Source: Paraescarpia echinospica (Eukaryota > Annelida > Polychaeta > Sabellida > Siboglinidae). Taken from it: DNA of 64,000 nt. The stretch is taken from positions 33,549,066 through 33,613,065 of the forward strand of contig CM034544.1 of NCBI GenBank assembly GCA_020002185.1. The letters run 5' to 3'. The translations under genes were made by a program, and so were the position numbers. Below the pieces are notes generated by a model. That model worked only from the letters and a program-made list of their open reading frames with translations. It was not told the origin of the DNA and searched no databases. Position 1 is the first letter of the stretch. Each line of letters starts with the position of its first letter. This document shows, one piece after another, positions 11,561 to 23,319 of this stretch.

Positions 11561-12234
11561 GCCATATTTTCTGAGTGTACACTGCTCTACCAGTAGTCCT
11601 ACTGCTGAGTAGCCGTGGACGTCGAGACGACGAGGTCCAGGTTTAGCCAGACAGCAACAAGGTGGCTACCGAGTCTCGTTGACTGAACGATCTATTACCT
11701 CCGTATAGAACACAGCAGATTGAAGAAGACACGGCTAACGTAGTAACAGGCCGTCCTTGTACAGTTTGACGTAGTTCAGCTGGGTCCACGGATGTCGATT
11801 GTGGTCACACAGGATCGTTTAGCAGTCCAAACTAGTGATCGGTCTTACTAACTTACTTGACTTTATAGAAAGCATTGCAAAAATTGAGTCAGAAAACATG
11901 GCCTCCGAAAAAATGTTGAAAAGACCTAAGAATTATGGATAGGTGAAGTACTGGTGGATCTGTGTGTAGTATTCGATGGAAAGGTCATTAAACAAGTGAA
12001 CAGATCTGTATACTTTGGTGCAGCATGTGGGATGGAGGCAGTACTACCGAGGTACAGGGGACTGTGCAAACAGGAAGCGGAGCATGGAGGAGGACAGAAG
12101 GGATGGTGTGAGGCAGAAAGGTGAAGAAACAGCTAAAGTGGGAAGTGTTGCCAGTCTGCGTGTTACCAGCTTGCAAGGGATTAAAGGGAAGAAGAATATA
12201 ATATAATTAAAAATATATAATAAAATGGTTATAC
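11561..12234. other. Intergenic DNA, no gene recognised
   Basis: Moderate-GC sequence with short frames only. Nothing supports an exon. Confidence 0.5.
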
Positions 12235-12570
12235 ACATAAATGGTTCCGACATGCCTACGTATCCGTGACACCAATGACACTCGACGTGAGACTGACATT
12301 GTGTCCATGACACCAATGACATGAGACTTACAGTGTGTCCGTGACACAAATGACACTTGACGTGAGACTTGCAGTGTGTCCGTTGATCAGTGACACTCGA
12401 CATAAGACTAACAGACAGTGTGTCAGTGACATCAATGACACTTCTCGTGAGATTGGCTGTGTGTCGACGTGAGGCTAGCAATTTGTCCGAGACATCAGTG
12501 ATACACGACATGAGACTGACTGTGTGTCCGTGACATCAGTGACAATTGACGTGAGACTAACAGTGTGCGA
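12235..12570. repeat. Degenerate ~40-bp repeat (GTGTCCGTGACA type)
   Basis: Seven to eight diverged units with GTGTC(C/A)GTGACA, CAATGACACT(T/C) and GACGTGAGACT. It generates an open minus-strand frame that has no protein-like composition. Confidence 0.7.
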
Positions 12571-12962
12571 CTCAGTAACCACATTATGACTAATGTCTGA
12601 GTGTAAAGACGTCGATGGACGATGACAATAGCAAGCAGCACTTTGACAAAACAAGTCAGTGCCTTGTGCGTCAACATGTATAAGCAAACAGAAGGAGTAT
12701 TATAGACGGCAGTCAGTTGACTCTAGACGACCTTGGACCGGCAGTGGACCGAAGCTGCCATCTTTTGAAGAGACGCCAAAACTGAGAGACGGGGCGTCAG
12801 TGTTACACGCCCGCTGCTATTTGACTGCATCATACAATAATATTAATCTCCCTACGGGTCACTCCATAGAAAGGTGTTTTGATGTGCAAGAGTTAATTAA
12901 ATACCACCGAATACAGAAGTGACCAATTACAGACACTTACATTTATCATGAACAGAGCCCTG

Positions 12963-13140
12963 CCATTGTTAAAGGCCTTCCCACAGAAGCCTTCCGTAGA
13001 GGCCTTCCATAGAGGCCACACAGGCCTTCCGTAGAGGCATTTTACAGACGCCTTCCACGGAGGCCTTCAACAGTTGCTTTTCATACAAGCTTTTCACAGA
13101 AGCATTCCACATAGAAGCTTGCCGTAGAAGCCTACCTCAG
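12963..13140. repeat. ~20-bp degenerate repeat (AGGCCTTCCGTAG type)
   Basis: Eight or so diverged copies of AGGCCTTCC(A/G)(T/C)AGA, lying 300-500 bp upstream of the probable first exon of plakin-B. Confidence 0.7.
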
Positions 13141-13445
13141 AGGGTTGTAGTTGACTCGTGTCGCAGCGTCCCGCCAAAAGCCGCAAACCTAATAAATTTG
13201 TCAGATGCTGTGTCGCATAGATTACAATTTGTCAAGAGGCAGCCGCGAAATGACATTGTCTAAAACCATCGGTGCGACTTCTCTCAACATTATACCTTCA
13301 TTGATTCGATTATAAATTTAACGTTTTTCTCCCCACATTAATGAAACACAGCCGTAACGGTAGACACGCAGTCGACCCCCAAACTGCTAAGGGTATCGTG
13401 TTACTGCCGTGACAGCTGTGGTGTGCTCCCACGCCAGTGGCGGCC

Positions 13446-13487
13446 ATGCTCATTTATTCTCGACATCACCGTCAGCGTGAAGCGTGA
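13446..13487 (+). promoter_or_regulatory. Short upstream ORF in putative plakin-B 5' leader
   Basis: ATG followed by 12 codons and TGA, 54 nt before the proposed start at 13541. If the leader is transcribed as inferred, this uORF could lower translation of the main frame. Inference from sequence only. Confidence 0.3.
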
Positions 13488-13540
13488 CCTCGCCGCTGTG
13501 GCAGTCAGTGTAACGCGAAGCGAGCGGCAGACACGCGGAT

Positions 13541-13585
13541 ATGGGACGGCGGAAGAAATCGGGAGGCGCGGCCGTTGAGCCACAG
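13541..13585 (+). CDS. Probable first coding exon of plakin-B
   Basis: ATG with G at -3 and G at +4, followed by 15 codons (MGRRKKSGGAAVEPQ) and a consensus donor CACAG|GTATGT in phase 0. It sits in a GC-rich island of about 150 bp that stands out from its surroundings, with in-frame stops upstream, which is what a leader plus start exon looks like. The next recognised plakin exon on this strand (29146) also begins in phase 0, so direct joining would keep frame. The intron would be 15.5 kb and full of repeats. Linkage to plakin-B is inferred, and unseen exons between are possible. Confidence 0.5.
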
Positions 13586-13749
13586 GTATGTGTATAGCAA
13601 CGTGTTATCGACTTATAGTGATTAGGTTGTGGGGTAGACACGGGCAACGCCCGTCGTAAAGAATACAAGGGACGTGGATGGAACCGGCACATCCTAGCAC
13701 ACAACGATGTTACGTTAGTGCAACAACGTGCAACAACGTGCAACAACGT

Positions 13750-13751
<2 letters not shown>

Positions 13752-13789
<38 letters not shown>

Positions 13790-13797
13790 CAACAACA
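13752..13797. repeat. (CAG)n(CAA)n trinucleotide tract
   Basis: About 10 CAG then 5 CAA triplets, in the proposed first intron of plakin-B, preceded by three copies of CAACAACGTG. Confidence 0.9.
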
Positions 13798-13932
13798 TAT
13801 TATAATAACAATAATCGTCAGTAGCCACTGTCAGCTCTAAAATATCTCAACTCCTAGCATGGTGTAACTGATATCAATGCTTATCATCGACACCATCGAC
13901 ACCATCGCCATGCTCCGCACACCCAGATCTTA

Positions 13933-14245
13933 CACCACCGCCACCACCACCACCACCACCACTACCACCACCACAGCCGCCGCCGCCGCCACCACTACCA
14001 CCACCACCACCACAGCCGCCGCCGCCGCCGCCGCCGCCACCACCACTACCATCACCACCACCGCCACCACCACTACCACCACCACCACCACCACAGCCGC
14101 CGCCGCCGCCGCCGCCGCTGCCGCTGCCGCTGCCGCTGCCGCTGCCGCTGCCGCTGCCGCTGCCGCTGCCGCTGCCGCTGCCACCACTACCACCACCACC
14201 ACCACCACCGCCACCACCGCCGCCACCACAATCAACAACAACAAC
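13933..14245. repeat. Compound (CCA)n/(CCG)n/(CCGCTG)n tract
   Basis: Alternating blocks of CCA and CCG triplets with a pure GCTGCC hexamer run at about 14116-14180. Polyglycine, polyalanine and polythreonine frames on both strands are artefacts of the period of three. Confidence 0.95.
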
Positions 14246-14559
14246 AACGACAAAAACAACAACACACGCATGAGCAATAGGGCGTATTTTTATAACTACA
14301 TTCGGCGTACGTTCATTCATACAAACACGAAGACACTGACGCACGCCTGACCTCACGTGCCTGGAGTAGAAGACTCCGCTCGTTCTTGGAAGTTGTTAAT
14401 AGAACTAAATGTCCTGACACGACATACCATTACCTATTGAACGAGATCTCTGACGTGAACAGACGTGGCAAGATGTTATCAGGGATATAATCGTATCGCT
14501 ACCTGTATCGAGTTACCTTTGAGATTGAGCTTGTTTAGGCCCGGCCTCACATTGTAGTT

Positions 14560-14682
14560 GCACGTGTACGTGTGTACGTGTGTACGTGTGTACGTGTGTA
14601 CGTGTGTACGTGTGTACGTGTGTACGTGTGTACATGTGTACGTGTGTACGTGTGTACGTGTGTACGTGTGTACGTGTGTATG
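14560..14682. repeat. 8-bp tandem repeat (ACGTGTGT)n
   Basis: About 15 copies of ACGTGTGT with one ACATGTGT variant. Confidence 0.95.
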
Positions 14683-14689
14683 CTGCAGC

Positions 14690-16310
14690 ATGCTGTTACC
14701 TGTGACCTGACGTGTCTTCTTTTGGATGGTCAATGTTATTGGTGCCTCTGATTTATCGGAGCGTGATTAGTTGTAAATTGAGCAGTGACATACGTCGCTA
14801 TCAAACACGTTACGCTTTGTACACTAACGGTACGACGTCCGTATGCTCCTTGTAAACCGTGTCAGTACAATATTTAGCCTTGGTCGTTAATTGCAGCATA
14901 TACACGCTTTCTGGTTGAAACAAACATGTAACACTATACATAGTTTACTAGCTGGAAACAGCTACGAACGTGACAGCGTGAGGTTGTGCTTTTGTTGTTG
15001 CTGAGTTGGTCACAGGTTATCCCAATATAGACACCAGCCACAGTATAGACACTAATACCGCGTTCAGAACCTCTCGGTGCCCGCAATCGCTTCCGATAAC
15101 GTTCCTCCTCGCCCATGCAATAACAACTAAACAAGCAGCATAAGCCAGGTCGCGGCCTACCGTATCCACGCCAACGCCCCGGGCGTTGTTTTATGGTATC
15201 GTGTGAATACACGGCGTGTCGGGTCATCGCATATCGCTCCCTCGGCAAACAACGTCGACGTAACGGTCCGTGTATACACGGCAAACACTGTCGAAAAGTT
15301 GGTGGTGATGAACAATCACCACCCGCAAAGAATGAATTAGTTTTAGTAACTGGCATCCGTCCATCTACTCCTCGGAATCAGCGTATATTACATAGGATGT
15401 TCCATTGTTTTTTTAAGAAAACAAAGTGTCATGGTCTGTTCATTTTGTTTGCTATGTTAGATATGATTTATTACGTATACACGTGTACACTCAACCAGCA
15501 GAAATTGCTGGAAGTAGCGTATGACTAAACTTTTCATCAGTTTATATGGTCTTCATGTATTGCCTAAATTCGCTTCACAGTATCAATAGGCCCTAGCTAT
15601 GAATAACGATATTCTGCCTGATGAGGAGAATATCCGCTCGTTCGACGGGTTTTGTTGGCATCGTCTCGCGGCATTGCACAAGACGATACACGGACCATGC
15701 GTCAGTCAGTCACGCAGCCCGCCTGAGCGGCGTATATCGGTCACGGCGGCGGTACTGAAAGGGCGTCTCATACGAGCGACAGCCACTCGCAGGAGGATGT
15801 TTTACCAGCGAGTGGGTGGCACCAGACAGACCCACGCGTCAAGGTGTCGCTAAGGTGACTTTCTGCATTGACACAGGACGCCGTTTTACTGCCACAGTGA
15901 ACACACTGCCGGCTCTGTCGGCCGACTTAGTGAGATACGATGACTGTTGGAGTTCGCTGAAGTGACGCTGATTGCAGTTGCAAAGCAACGACCTAGTTAG
16001 ACGTCATCCAGGTGGAGTCAGCAGACATAAGCATTGGTCGATACATCATCGTATTATCGCCCACCAGCCGCGTGACTCGACACACGCCGATGTTGTTATC
16101 GCACCTGTGGTGTAGGTCGATGAAGTAGAGCGCAGTCGAACTGGGACACGATGAACTAGCACAACACCGGACTGAAAGACAGCTACATATGCATGACAGT
16201 ATAATGTATTTATAGCATTCTATATATCCTGAGGACAGCGGTTGGCCTCGGAGGAGTGTTATCGAGGTATATGTAGCCGCTATACATTTAGTTGGACGTG
16301 CAAGAACCGG
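14690..16310. other. Putative intron, no confirmed exon
   Basis: Mixed-GC sequence. Frames at 14934-15356 (-) and 15599-15853 (+) are open but have no recognisable domain and no convincing splice-site pair, so I do not call them genes. Confidence 0.5.
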
Positions 16311-16403
16311 GCGTGTAACCTGCCCACAGAGGTGAAGTCGGTGTCGGGACGTCTCGCAAGGGAGGTGCCGCCAATGGTTGACAATCTCGTGACAAGTGTT
16401 TGG

Positions 16404-16500
16404 ATGACGATGATCTGGTGATGTTGACGCTGCCTATCTACATCTGGTTCTACGTTCGAGACGCGTGGCTGTACGTGAGGATCTACGGCCTGCGAGTCAA
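16404..16500 (+). CDS. Candidate small exon, function unknown
   Basis: A short open stretch (CLDDDDLVMLTLPIYIWFY, then VRDAWLYVRIYGLRVK) ends at the donor-like CAAG|GTAAGA. The putative acceptor GTGACAAG is poor. Base composition is more exon-like than the surroundings. The 39-bp array begins about 100 bp further on. The complementary strand is also open here, so coding strand is uncertain. I do not recognise the peptide and it shows no plakin feature. Confidence 0.2.
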
Positions 16501-16599
16501 GGTAAGACACAAGGCGATGTACAATGCAAGCTACTTCCGGGCGGTCCACTCCTGAACGCGCCTTCATGCTCCGGATAGGGACGTTCAATTCCTGTACAC

Positions 16600-17190
16600 A
16601 TCATAATGTTTTGGATGGGACCTATCGTCTTGTCTTGAATGGGACATTCTATTCCTGAACCTATCGTATTGTCTTGAATGGGACTTTCCATTTCTGAACC
16701 TATCGTCTTGTCTTGAATGGGACGTTCCATTCCTGAACCTATCGTCTTGTCTTGAATGGGACATTCCATTCCTGAACCTATCGTCTTGTCTTGAATGGGA
16801 CGTTCCATTCCTGAACCTATCGTCTTGTCTTGAATGGGTCGTTCCATTCCTGAACTATCGTCTTGTCTTGAATGGGACGTTCCATTCCTGAACCTATCGT
16901 CTTGTCTTGAATGGGACGTTCCATTCCTGAACCTATCGTCTTGTCTTGAATGGGACATTCCATTCCTGAATCTATCGTGTTGTCTTGAATGGGACGTTCC
17001 ATTCCAGAACCTATCGTGTTGTCTTGAATGGGACATTCCAATTCTGAATCTATCGTGTTGTCTTGAATGGGACATTCCAATTCTGAATATATCGTGTTGT
17101 CTGAAATGGGACATTCCATTCCTGAATCTATCGTGTTTTCTTGAATGGGACATTCCATTCCTGAATCTATCGTATTGTCTTGTTGAGACG
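16600..17190. repeat. 39-bp tandem repeat, about 15 copies
   Basis: Units of CTTGTCTTGAATGGGACGTT plus CCATTCCTGAACCTATCGT. Later copies vary at a few positions (AATTCTGAATC). Being 13 codons long, it keeps frames open on both strands (minus: GSGMERPIQDKTI). No splice or start context supports translation. Confidence 0.95.
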
Positions 17191-20100
17191 TTGCATTCCT
17201 GGAGTAATCGTCCTAATCGGAAGTTGATGTTCCATTCTAGAAACGGTAATGTTGTGCGGATCCTAGTGCTCTTTTCAGTTTAGTGGTGCTTTACTTACAT
17301 AATACAGTCATACTTAATTGGTTTGGTGTAGGCATCTCCAGGTCGTCTCTTCTTGGCTTCAAGTTACTACAGAATGTAATACCGATGTTTAACATTAACA
17401 AAATATATGATGAAACAGCATGGGACATTATGTTGCAAAACGGGAATGTTATTCTGGTCGTAATAGATGCAGCGATTCCCTGTAGAGCGCATAATATAAA
17501 CGTGTAATGTGGTAAGGCGAAATCTATACAAATCAACATTTCATTACACTGAGACCGAATCTGACCCATTACTTACAAACCACCTACGTTGGACTATCTA
17601 CTTGACGTATACGATAGTATCGGTAGTGAGGTAGTATTCAGCAATAACTATGTTAACTATTAGTGTCCTAAATGGGTGGCATTTATTATAATAATCACAT
17701 TCTTTTAGGTAAGTACTGCGGTTAAACGTGGTTACAAGCAATAATCCAGCTGTATATTTTTAATCTGGTTGTTTGCTTTACGCACATTCAAGATCACCCC
17801 TTTTGAACGAGAACGCGATGTTTTCCATTTCATGTAGTCGAGACACCGTCACGCTGGTTGACATAAACTAAATGCGGTAGCAGTTGATTCTAGATACAGT
17901 TCAGGTGATTCAAATATGTGCGCAGTGTCCTGTGACAGATCGTCCTTTACAGCTGAGCCATCTCTGCCAGCGGCAATCGTAAACAACTGTCACTGACTTC
18001 TGACGGTGTGTTTATTGGGAATTTTGGTTTTAATGCTGTTGTGTAGTGTAGTGTAGTGTGTTTGTCACACATTGGACTGGTTGCTGCTAAAAGAGAGTGT
18101 CCTCAAGAGACTGCAACCCTAGTAGACACTATACATGTTGCATGCCATGGCATTGGCCAGATTAATGATGTGTTATTGAGGGCCACTGGACTCCGCCTTA
18201 TAGGCTGTTGTACTGTAGTAAACAGGCAGTTGCCGAAATAAAGTAGCCCTGTGAACTAGTACTGCCTTCTTTGTTATTGTATGATACAGCGTTACTGCGT
18301 AGCAAGTGACTACGTAACAAATGCGTTGTATCGTTATGATATCATCGCTACCATCTTTATTTTGTCATTTATACAATGGACATTATTCCGAAATAGTGGG
18401 CATAACTCTGACGTAATGAACACTATTCAGACTCATCGGACACCACTGTGACAAATCGGACACTATTTTGACATAACATAGACCTACATTATTCTGAGTA
18501 CCTGTTTGTACGTTACGTCTTTAATATAATGTAGATAGATGTACGAACCATGCATACATTGCTGTTTACTCGTGAGATTCACAACACAACAAACACACAC
18601 ACATCGTGTGACAATTCGGCCGTTCAGACACGTTAAATGAATTTACTAAATGTCATAAGTTCGACTCAATTGTTGCATACTGGCATGTGTACATCATATA
18701 CATTGACGGGGACATTCCATTCGTCAATAGGTATATAACGTGGGAACAGACAACATGTTACCTATAGTTCAGCAATGCAGCGGAGACATACGTCACGCAA
18801 AGTTAAATCACAGCAATGCATTTCAATTATGTATTTGCAACTCAATAAATGTTACTACATAGCATATGAATGTTGTCTATAGCTGTTAACCAAGTGTTGA
18901 CTAAATGGGTGTGAGGCGGTAACTTCGTAACAAGTCGCTGAGTTGTGACTCATTCGTATATCGCGCTTTTTGTCGAGCCCAAAAATAACCCATCGTCTAC
19001 CCGTGCACCCGGGGTAGGAAGTGGAGAACGTCATCCCTTGGAGACATTGCGGTAAAGTTTTGAATGTACAGTAGCTTCAAGACACTAACGTGGTGCGTTG
19101 AACGGAGTAGTGTCTTGCACGTCCTACATACGGCGTTGTCCGTAGGTCGTTGCTTGGCAACGTGTTTTTTTGCCACTGCACCCATATGCCACTGGACTAG
19201 GTTTGCAGTTTGTTGCAGATGTAGGCCACTAGAATACTTTTTTTATCCCTCGTTCCATTATGCAGCCTCGTGGAACACGATCTCCACACTGCCGTTGGTG
19301 GTTTCACTGCCGTGACCAGGCACCGCCTCCCCACAGAATCAATACCGTCTGTCGACACCGACTTGAGTCTGTCACCAACTGAACTGATAGGTCTGTTTGA
19401 GATTCGTTGGTGCACGCTTGCTTTAATGGCATTTACAACTAAAGGACTGTTGAAATGCTCCGTTATTTATAGTCTAATTCGTCCAATCTTTCTTGCAGTG
19501 TAAATAAGATTCCCTTTTGAAGATCCAATACCCCACACGTGACTCAATTCTATGTTGTCATAACTTATTTTCAACCAAAATCGGCCTCATATATGTGACA
19601 CAAAGAATCGAAGATTTCAGAGCAAACAAGAACTCAGTCTTTTAGTCAGAATTGATTTGGTAGACATTTTATACACGTTTCTGATTTTTCTTCACATCCA
19701 CCTGATAAAATCGGTTAACTGATGCACTTAAATCTTCATCAATCTAAGCTGTAGTTCGAATAGTGTGCTGAACGGAATGTTGGATGAGGTATATTTAAGA
19801 CCTATGGTTAATCCTGTGGCACGTATTATACCCTCCTAACAAGGATGTTTAAGGCAGCTTGTTGTAAACACGTTAACAGTGCGTATCTCTCTTTCAGTTT
19901 ATTAAGGCGGCAGCAAGACAATGCTTATTTGCGAGCTTTTTTTCTGGTTGTAACGTATTTGTTACGCGTTGTATGTTTTTGTCACGTTCTCCCTCCCGCC
20001 CTCGCTTCGCCCTCCATTACCACTGTTTCCCCCTTCTATCCCCCCCCTCTTTCTCTCTTTCCCTGTATATCGGCATTTAAATGTCTTATTTATATAAGTC

Positions 20101-21770
20101 AATAAATATCGAGTTATGTGATTCCATGGATACGAAGGGCATTCAAGCAACACTTTTTGTGTTTTATATGTTCCATTATATTGGTGGTAATTTCCTCAAA
20201 TCCCGAATGCATTTTTTTTACAAATAACAGTGTCTGGTGTTTACGCGTAAACACAACACTTAGAGATGAATGTTAACGAAACCTGTAGAACGTATTGGCG
20301 CTAAATTGGTGATCAACTTTAATTGGCTTATTTACTCAGAGTTCACGCGACCACAATTCAACCACTAGTGCCACTGGGGAATGATTAGTTAATTAGTAGT
20401 GTGCCCCCATCGGGAGCGGACACAGTAAACGGTGAATTCAATCATCAACTTGATCCACATATATTTGAAATGCTAATATCTCGTCGATCAATCCTTTATC
20501 GCTGGCAAACCCAGTCTTGGTCGTGCCGTTCTCCACACTCTTTCATTAAGAGTAGCTTTGCGTCCATTGTCGACGAAGTCCCAATTGTCATGCTGAATGT
20601 GCTCAGTCGCTGCACAACACCATCCATTATATACGTTATGGCAAGGTCGACATGGTTGGAGAGATATGGGCTCTGCCCAGGGTCCTGTAGTTAATTCATG
20701 TCACTGGTATGCTCTGTCGTGTTAACCTATCATCCAATGCCTGTATTGCGTGAGTAGTTACCCGCCATAAAATACTTATTTCCAGTGAACTTTTCATAAT
20801 AAAATATGTCTCCCTCCGCCACATTGTATTAGCCGTCGTGTTTAGACATTAGGTGGGCACTTCTATTGATATACAGGCCTCTATAAAATATAACGTTATG
20901 TAAGCATTATATGTATAACAAAAACTATTTATTTTTCGATAAAACCCTACTAATGTGTAGATCTAGACCAAAAGGTAATTATTATTTACCTTATTATTAT
21001 ATTACTAATGAATACAGCACAAATATGGCACAACATTTAATTAGTACTCGTGTTTGCCAGTGTAACGCTAAAACGACCATAAACAATTGCGGTGCAGCAC
21101 AGTGTCGCCGTCAAGCGACCAAGTACATAATCGACGTGGCCTCCTTGCACCCAGCAACTAGCCTCAATTACCCAGGCGCCGTGAGGTGGCAGCATTGGCC
21201 CCTCACTACGGCCTGCATTATTAAAACTGCCAATATTACCGGTAGGGGGCTTTACCCCAGATTCGGTTAGAGACGATGATTGGTTCTCAGGCCAACTATG
21301 AAATAACAAATTAAATAAGGATACACTTTTATCAGATAATACTATAATATAACAACTATTCAACATTAAATTTATATTGAAACATGACACACACACAAAA
21401 TAAACCGACATGTCAACAAGTGGGTAGACAAAACGCGATTCTGAGCCAAAGTATCTTCCTGGCGAAGTCACGCAGCAAGGCGAGAGTCGGTTAAGCGAGA
21501 CTACCCAGTAACCAGCGCTTGTCTTGGCAATGGGTTCGTCAATAACGCCAACTATGTTTTGTCGCAGTGTTTAATGGTCTTGCTGGGTGATAACTGAATC
21601 CAACATAATGCTTTTGTATTATTTACGTTCGGCAACGTTGCTATTTTTCCGATGTAAAACCGTTAGATATCGTAACTGTTCCACAAGCCACGGCATCGGG
21701 AACGTCGACCATTGACCTTCATCACACGTTGCGGGGCAACGTAAAGTGCATCATCTTATGTCATTTATTT
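17191..21770. other. Putative plakin-B intron 1, no gene recognised
   Basis: About 4.6 kb of AT-rich DNA. A degenerate repeat about infrequent GGACA(C/T)TATT motifs lies near 18370-18480. Frames at 17283, 18056, 19270, 20401 and 21037 are short or composition-driven and show no known domain or clean exon boundaries. Confidence 0.5.
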
Positions 21771-23040
21771 TGCAAGCACCAAGTATGTGTGTACGTGTGT
21801 GCGTATGTGTGTGCGTGCGCGTGTGCGCATGCGTGTGAAGATTGATCTCACTTTTCAGTAAAGGCGACGCCGAACTGCTTATATTGTAACACAATAAAAA
21901 CATTATTACGCGGCCAATGTTGATAGACGTTGCTACAACATTCAACAAGACCATTATATGCTAATTTAGTCGACATCAGGGAAAAATTATGACACCAACG
22001 TTTTAACGATACAGCAAAGCTAGCGTTGTTGGAATAACTTTCGTTGTCTTTATAAAATATGTTTATTACGATAGTGTTAGCGGTAACATAATACTTCAAC
22101 TGATTGCTGCAACCAAACAGTGTTGTCTGAGTTATTGGTTAGACGTGTAATTAGAGCGAGAATACACAGCGTCCGGATTACCGGTAAGACGTGTACTGAG
22201 AGCCACGGTGTCTACAACAGATGAACAGAGTGTCCCGCCAGAGGTGATCCCTCGACCCTAACCTGGATTGACCTCACAAAGGTATCAACCACAGTTCTCT
22301 TGAACCTCGCTCCATTGCTTAGTCGATCATGCGTGACGGGTGTACAATTAATATGTCGTCATTGGATCTTTCCGTCTCATGCAATACCAATCCCCGCCCG
22401 TCATTCAGCTCAGTGAACTGCTCAATGTTTTGGGTCAGAAATTAAGCTACCTATTTACATTTAGGGACTGTGTAAACATTGAAAATTTGCGAAAACTTCC
22501 TGTTTGAATAAGCTAGCGTTCAGTGTTGTCAGCGTTGTCCAAACCATGTACATAACAACGGTACAATACATTATGGTTATTCAATGTATAAACAGTTGCA
22601 TATAATTACTATTTTCAACTCGCGTAGTATTTTAAAACATGCACCAAAAGTTAATTGATAATTTAACGCAATTGTTGTTAACAGGGAGATTAAACTATTT
22701 GAATATTTTGAGTGCATTTAATTCGATCTAACTGCAGAACGAATCAGTGAGGTTAATTTAATTTAACGATGTAGGTGTTAAATATAATTTAACTACAGTT
22801 AGGTGCGAAGGCTTGGGATGAGGCCACGGTGCTTTGTAAATGGGGCAGGGGGTCGGGTGCAAGGGTGGGGAAGCCCCTGTTCCAGCATCCTTGCTACAGG
22901 TCAAATATTTGTTTTACCACTAGTCAATGTTACGGCATTAAATGCACATTAACAAGTTACCATAAACATGCGTATTGTAGGGTATATTGATGCGACATTA
23001 AGTTGTTTAAAGCGGTGCGTTGAAAAGACGTGTTTGTACT
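21771..23040. other. Putative intron, no gene recognised
   Basis: A short GT-rich patch near 21783-21835, then AT-rich unique-looking DNA. Nothing else recognised. Confidence 0.5.
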
Positions 23041-23055
23041 GGCAAGTCCCCGCAG

Positions 23056-23275
23056 ACTGCGTCCATTGACCGCTGCGGTCACGGCCAGGTTGCATCGTCT
23101 GTGCTCGGCGGAAAGTCAATCAACCAGTTTCGTTAACGGTGCAGCCGTGACTGTGGCGGTGGCGGTGACCGGGGTGAGTAACTCGGCAGTGAAGTATAGC
23201 GTCTCGCCAGTCTCGTCACGCGAACTGAAAGTTCAGTGCTGTATAGCAATTACCGCTCGGTCAACTCTCTCCAGG
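23056..23275 (+). other. GC-rich exon-like island, unassigned
   Basis: Acceptor-like CCCCGCAG, an open frame (LRPLTAAVTARLHRLC, later NGAAVTVAVAVTG) and donors GGG|GTGAGT at about 23176 and CCAG|GTACGT at about 23276. It could be a non-coding or coding exon in the first intron of plakin-B. The peptide matches nothing I know and lacks plakin character, so no gene is called. Confidence 0.2.
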
Positions 23276-23319
23276 TACGTGTCCGTCGTCGGTCGTAAAC
23301 AGTAGCCTCGTCCGACTAC

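Noticed and set aside
9435..13440. A KASH exon for plakin-A equivalent to that of plakin-B
   Set aside because: I looked for a hydrophobic segment followed by an ANNF-RS-like motif downstream of plakin-A and found none.
13874..14356. Poly-Gly, poly-Ala and poly-Thr ORFs
   Set aside because: Triplet microsatellite artefacts.
14934..15356. 140-codon minus-strand ORF
   Set aside because: Composition not protein-like across its length, no domain; could be an old repeat.
21037..21471. 144-codon minus-strand ORF
   Set aside because: No domain recognised, no clean splice sites; possibly repeat-derived but unsupported.
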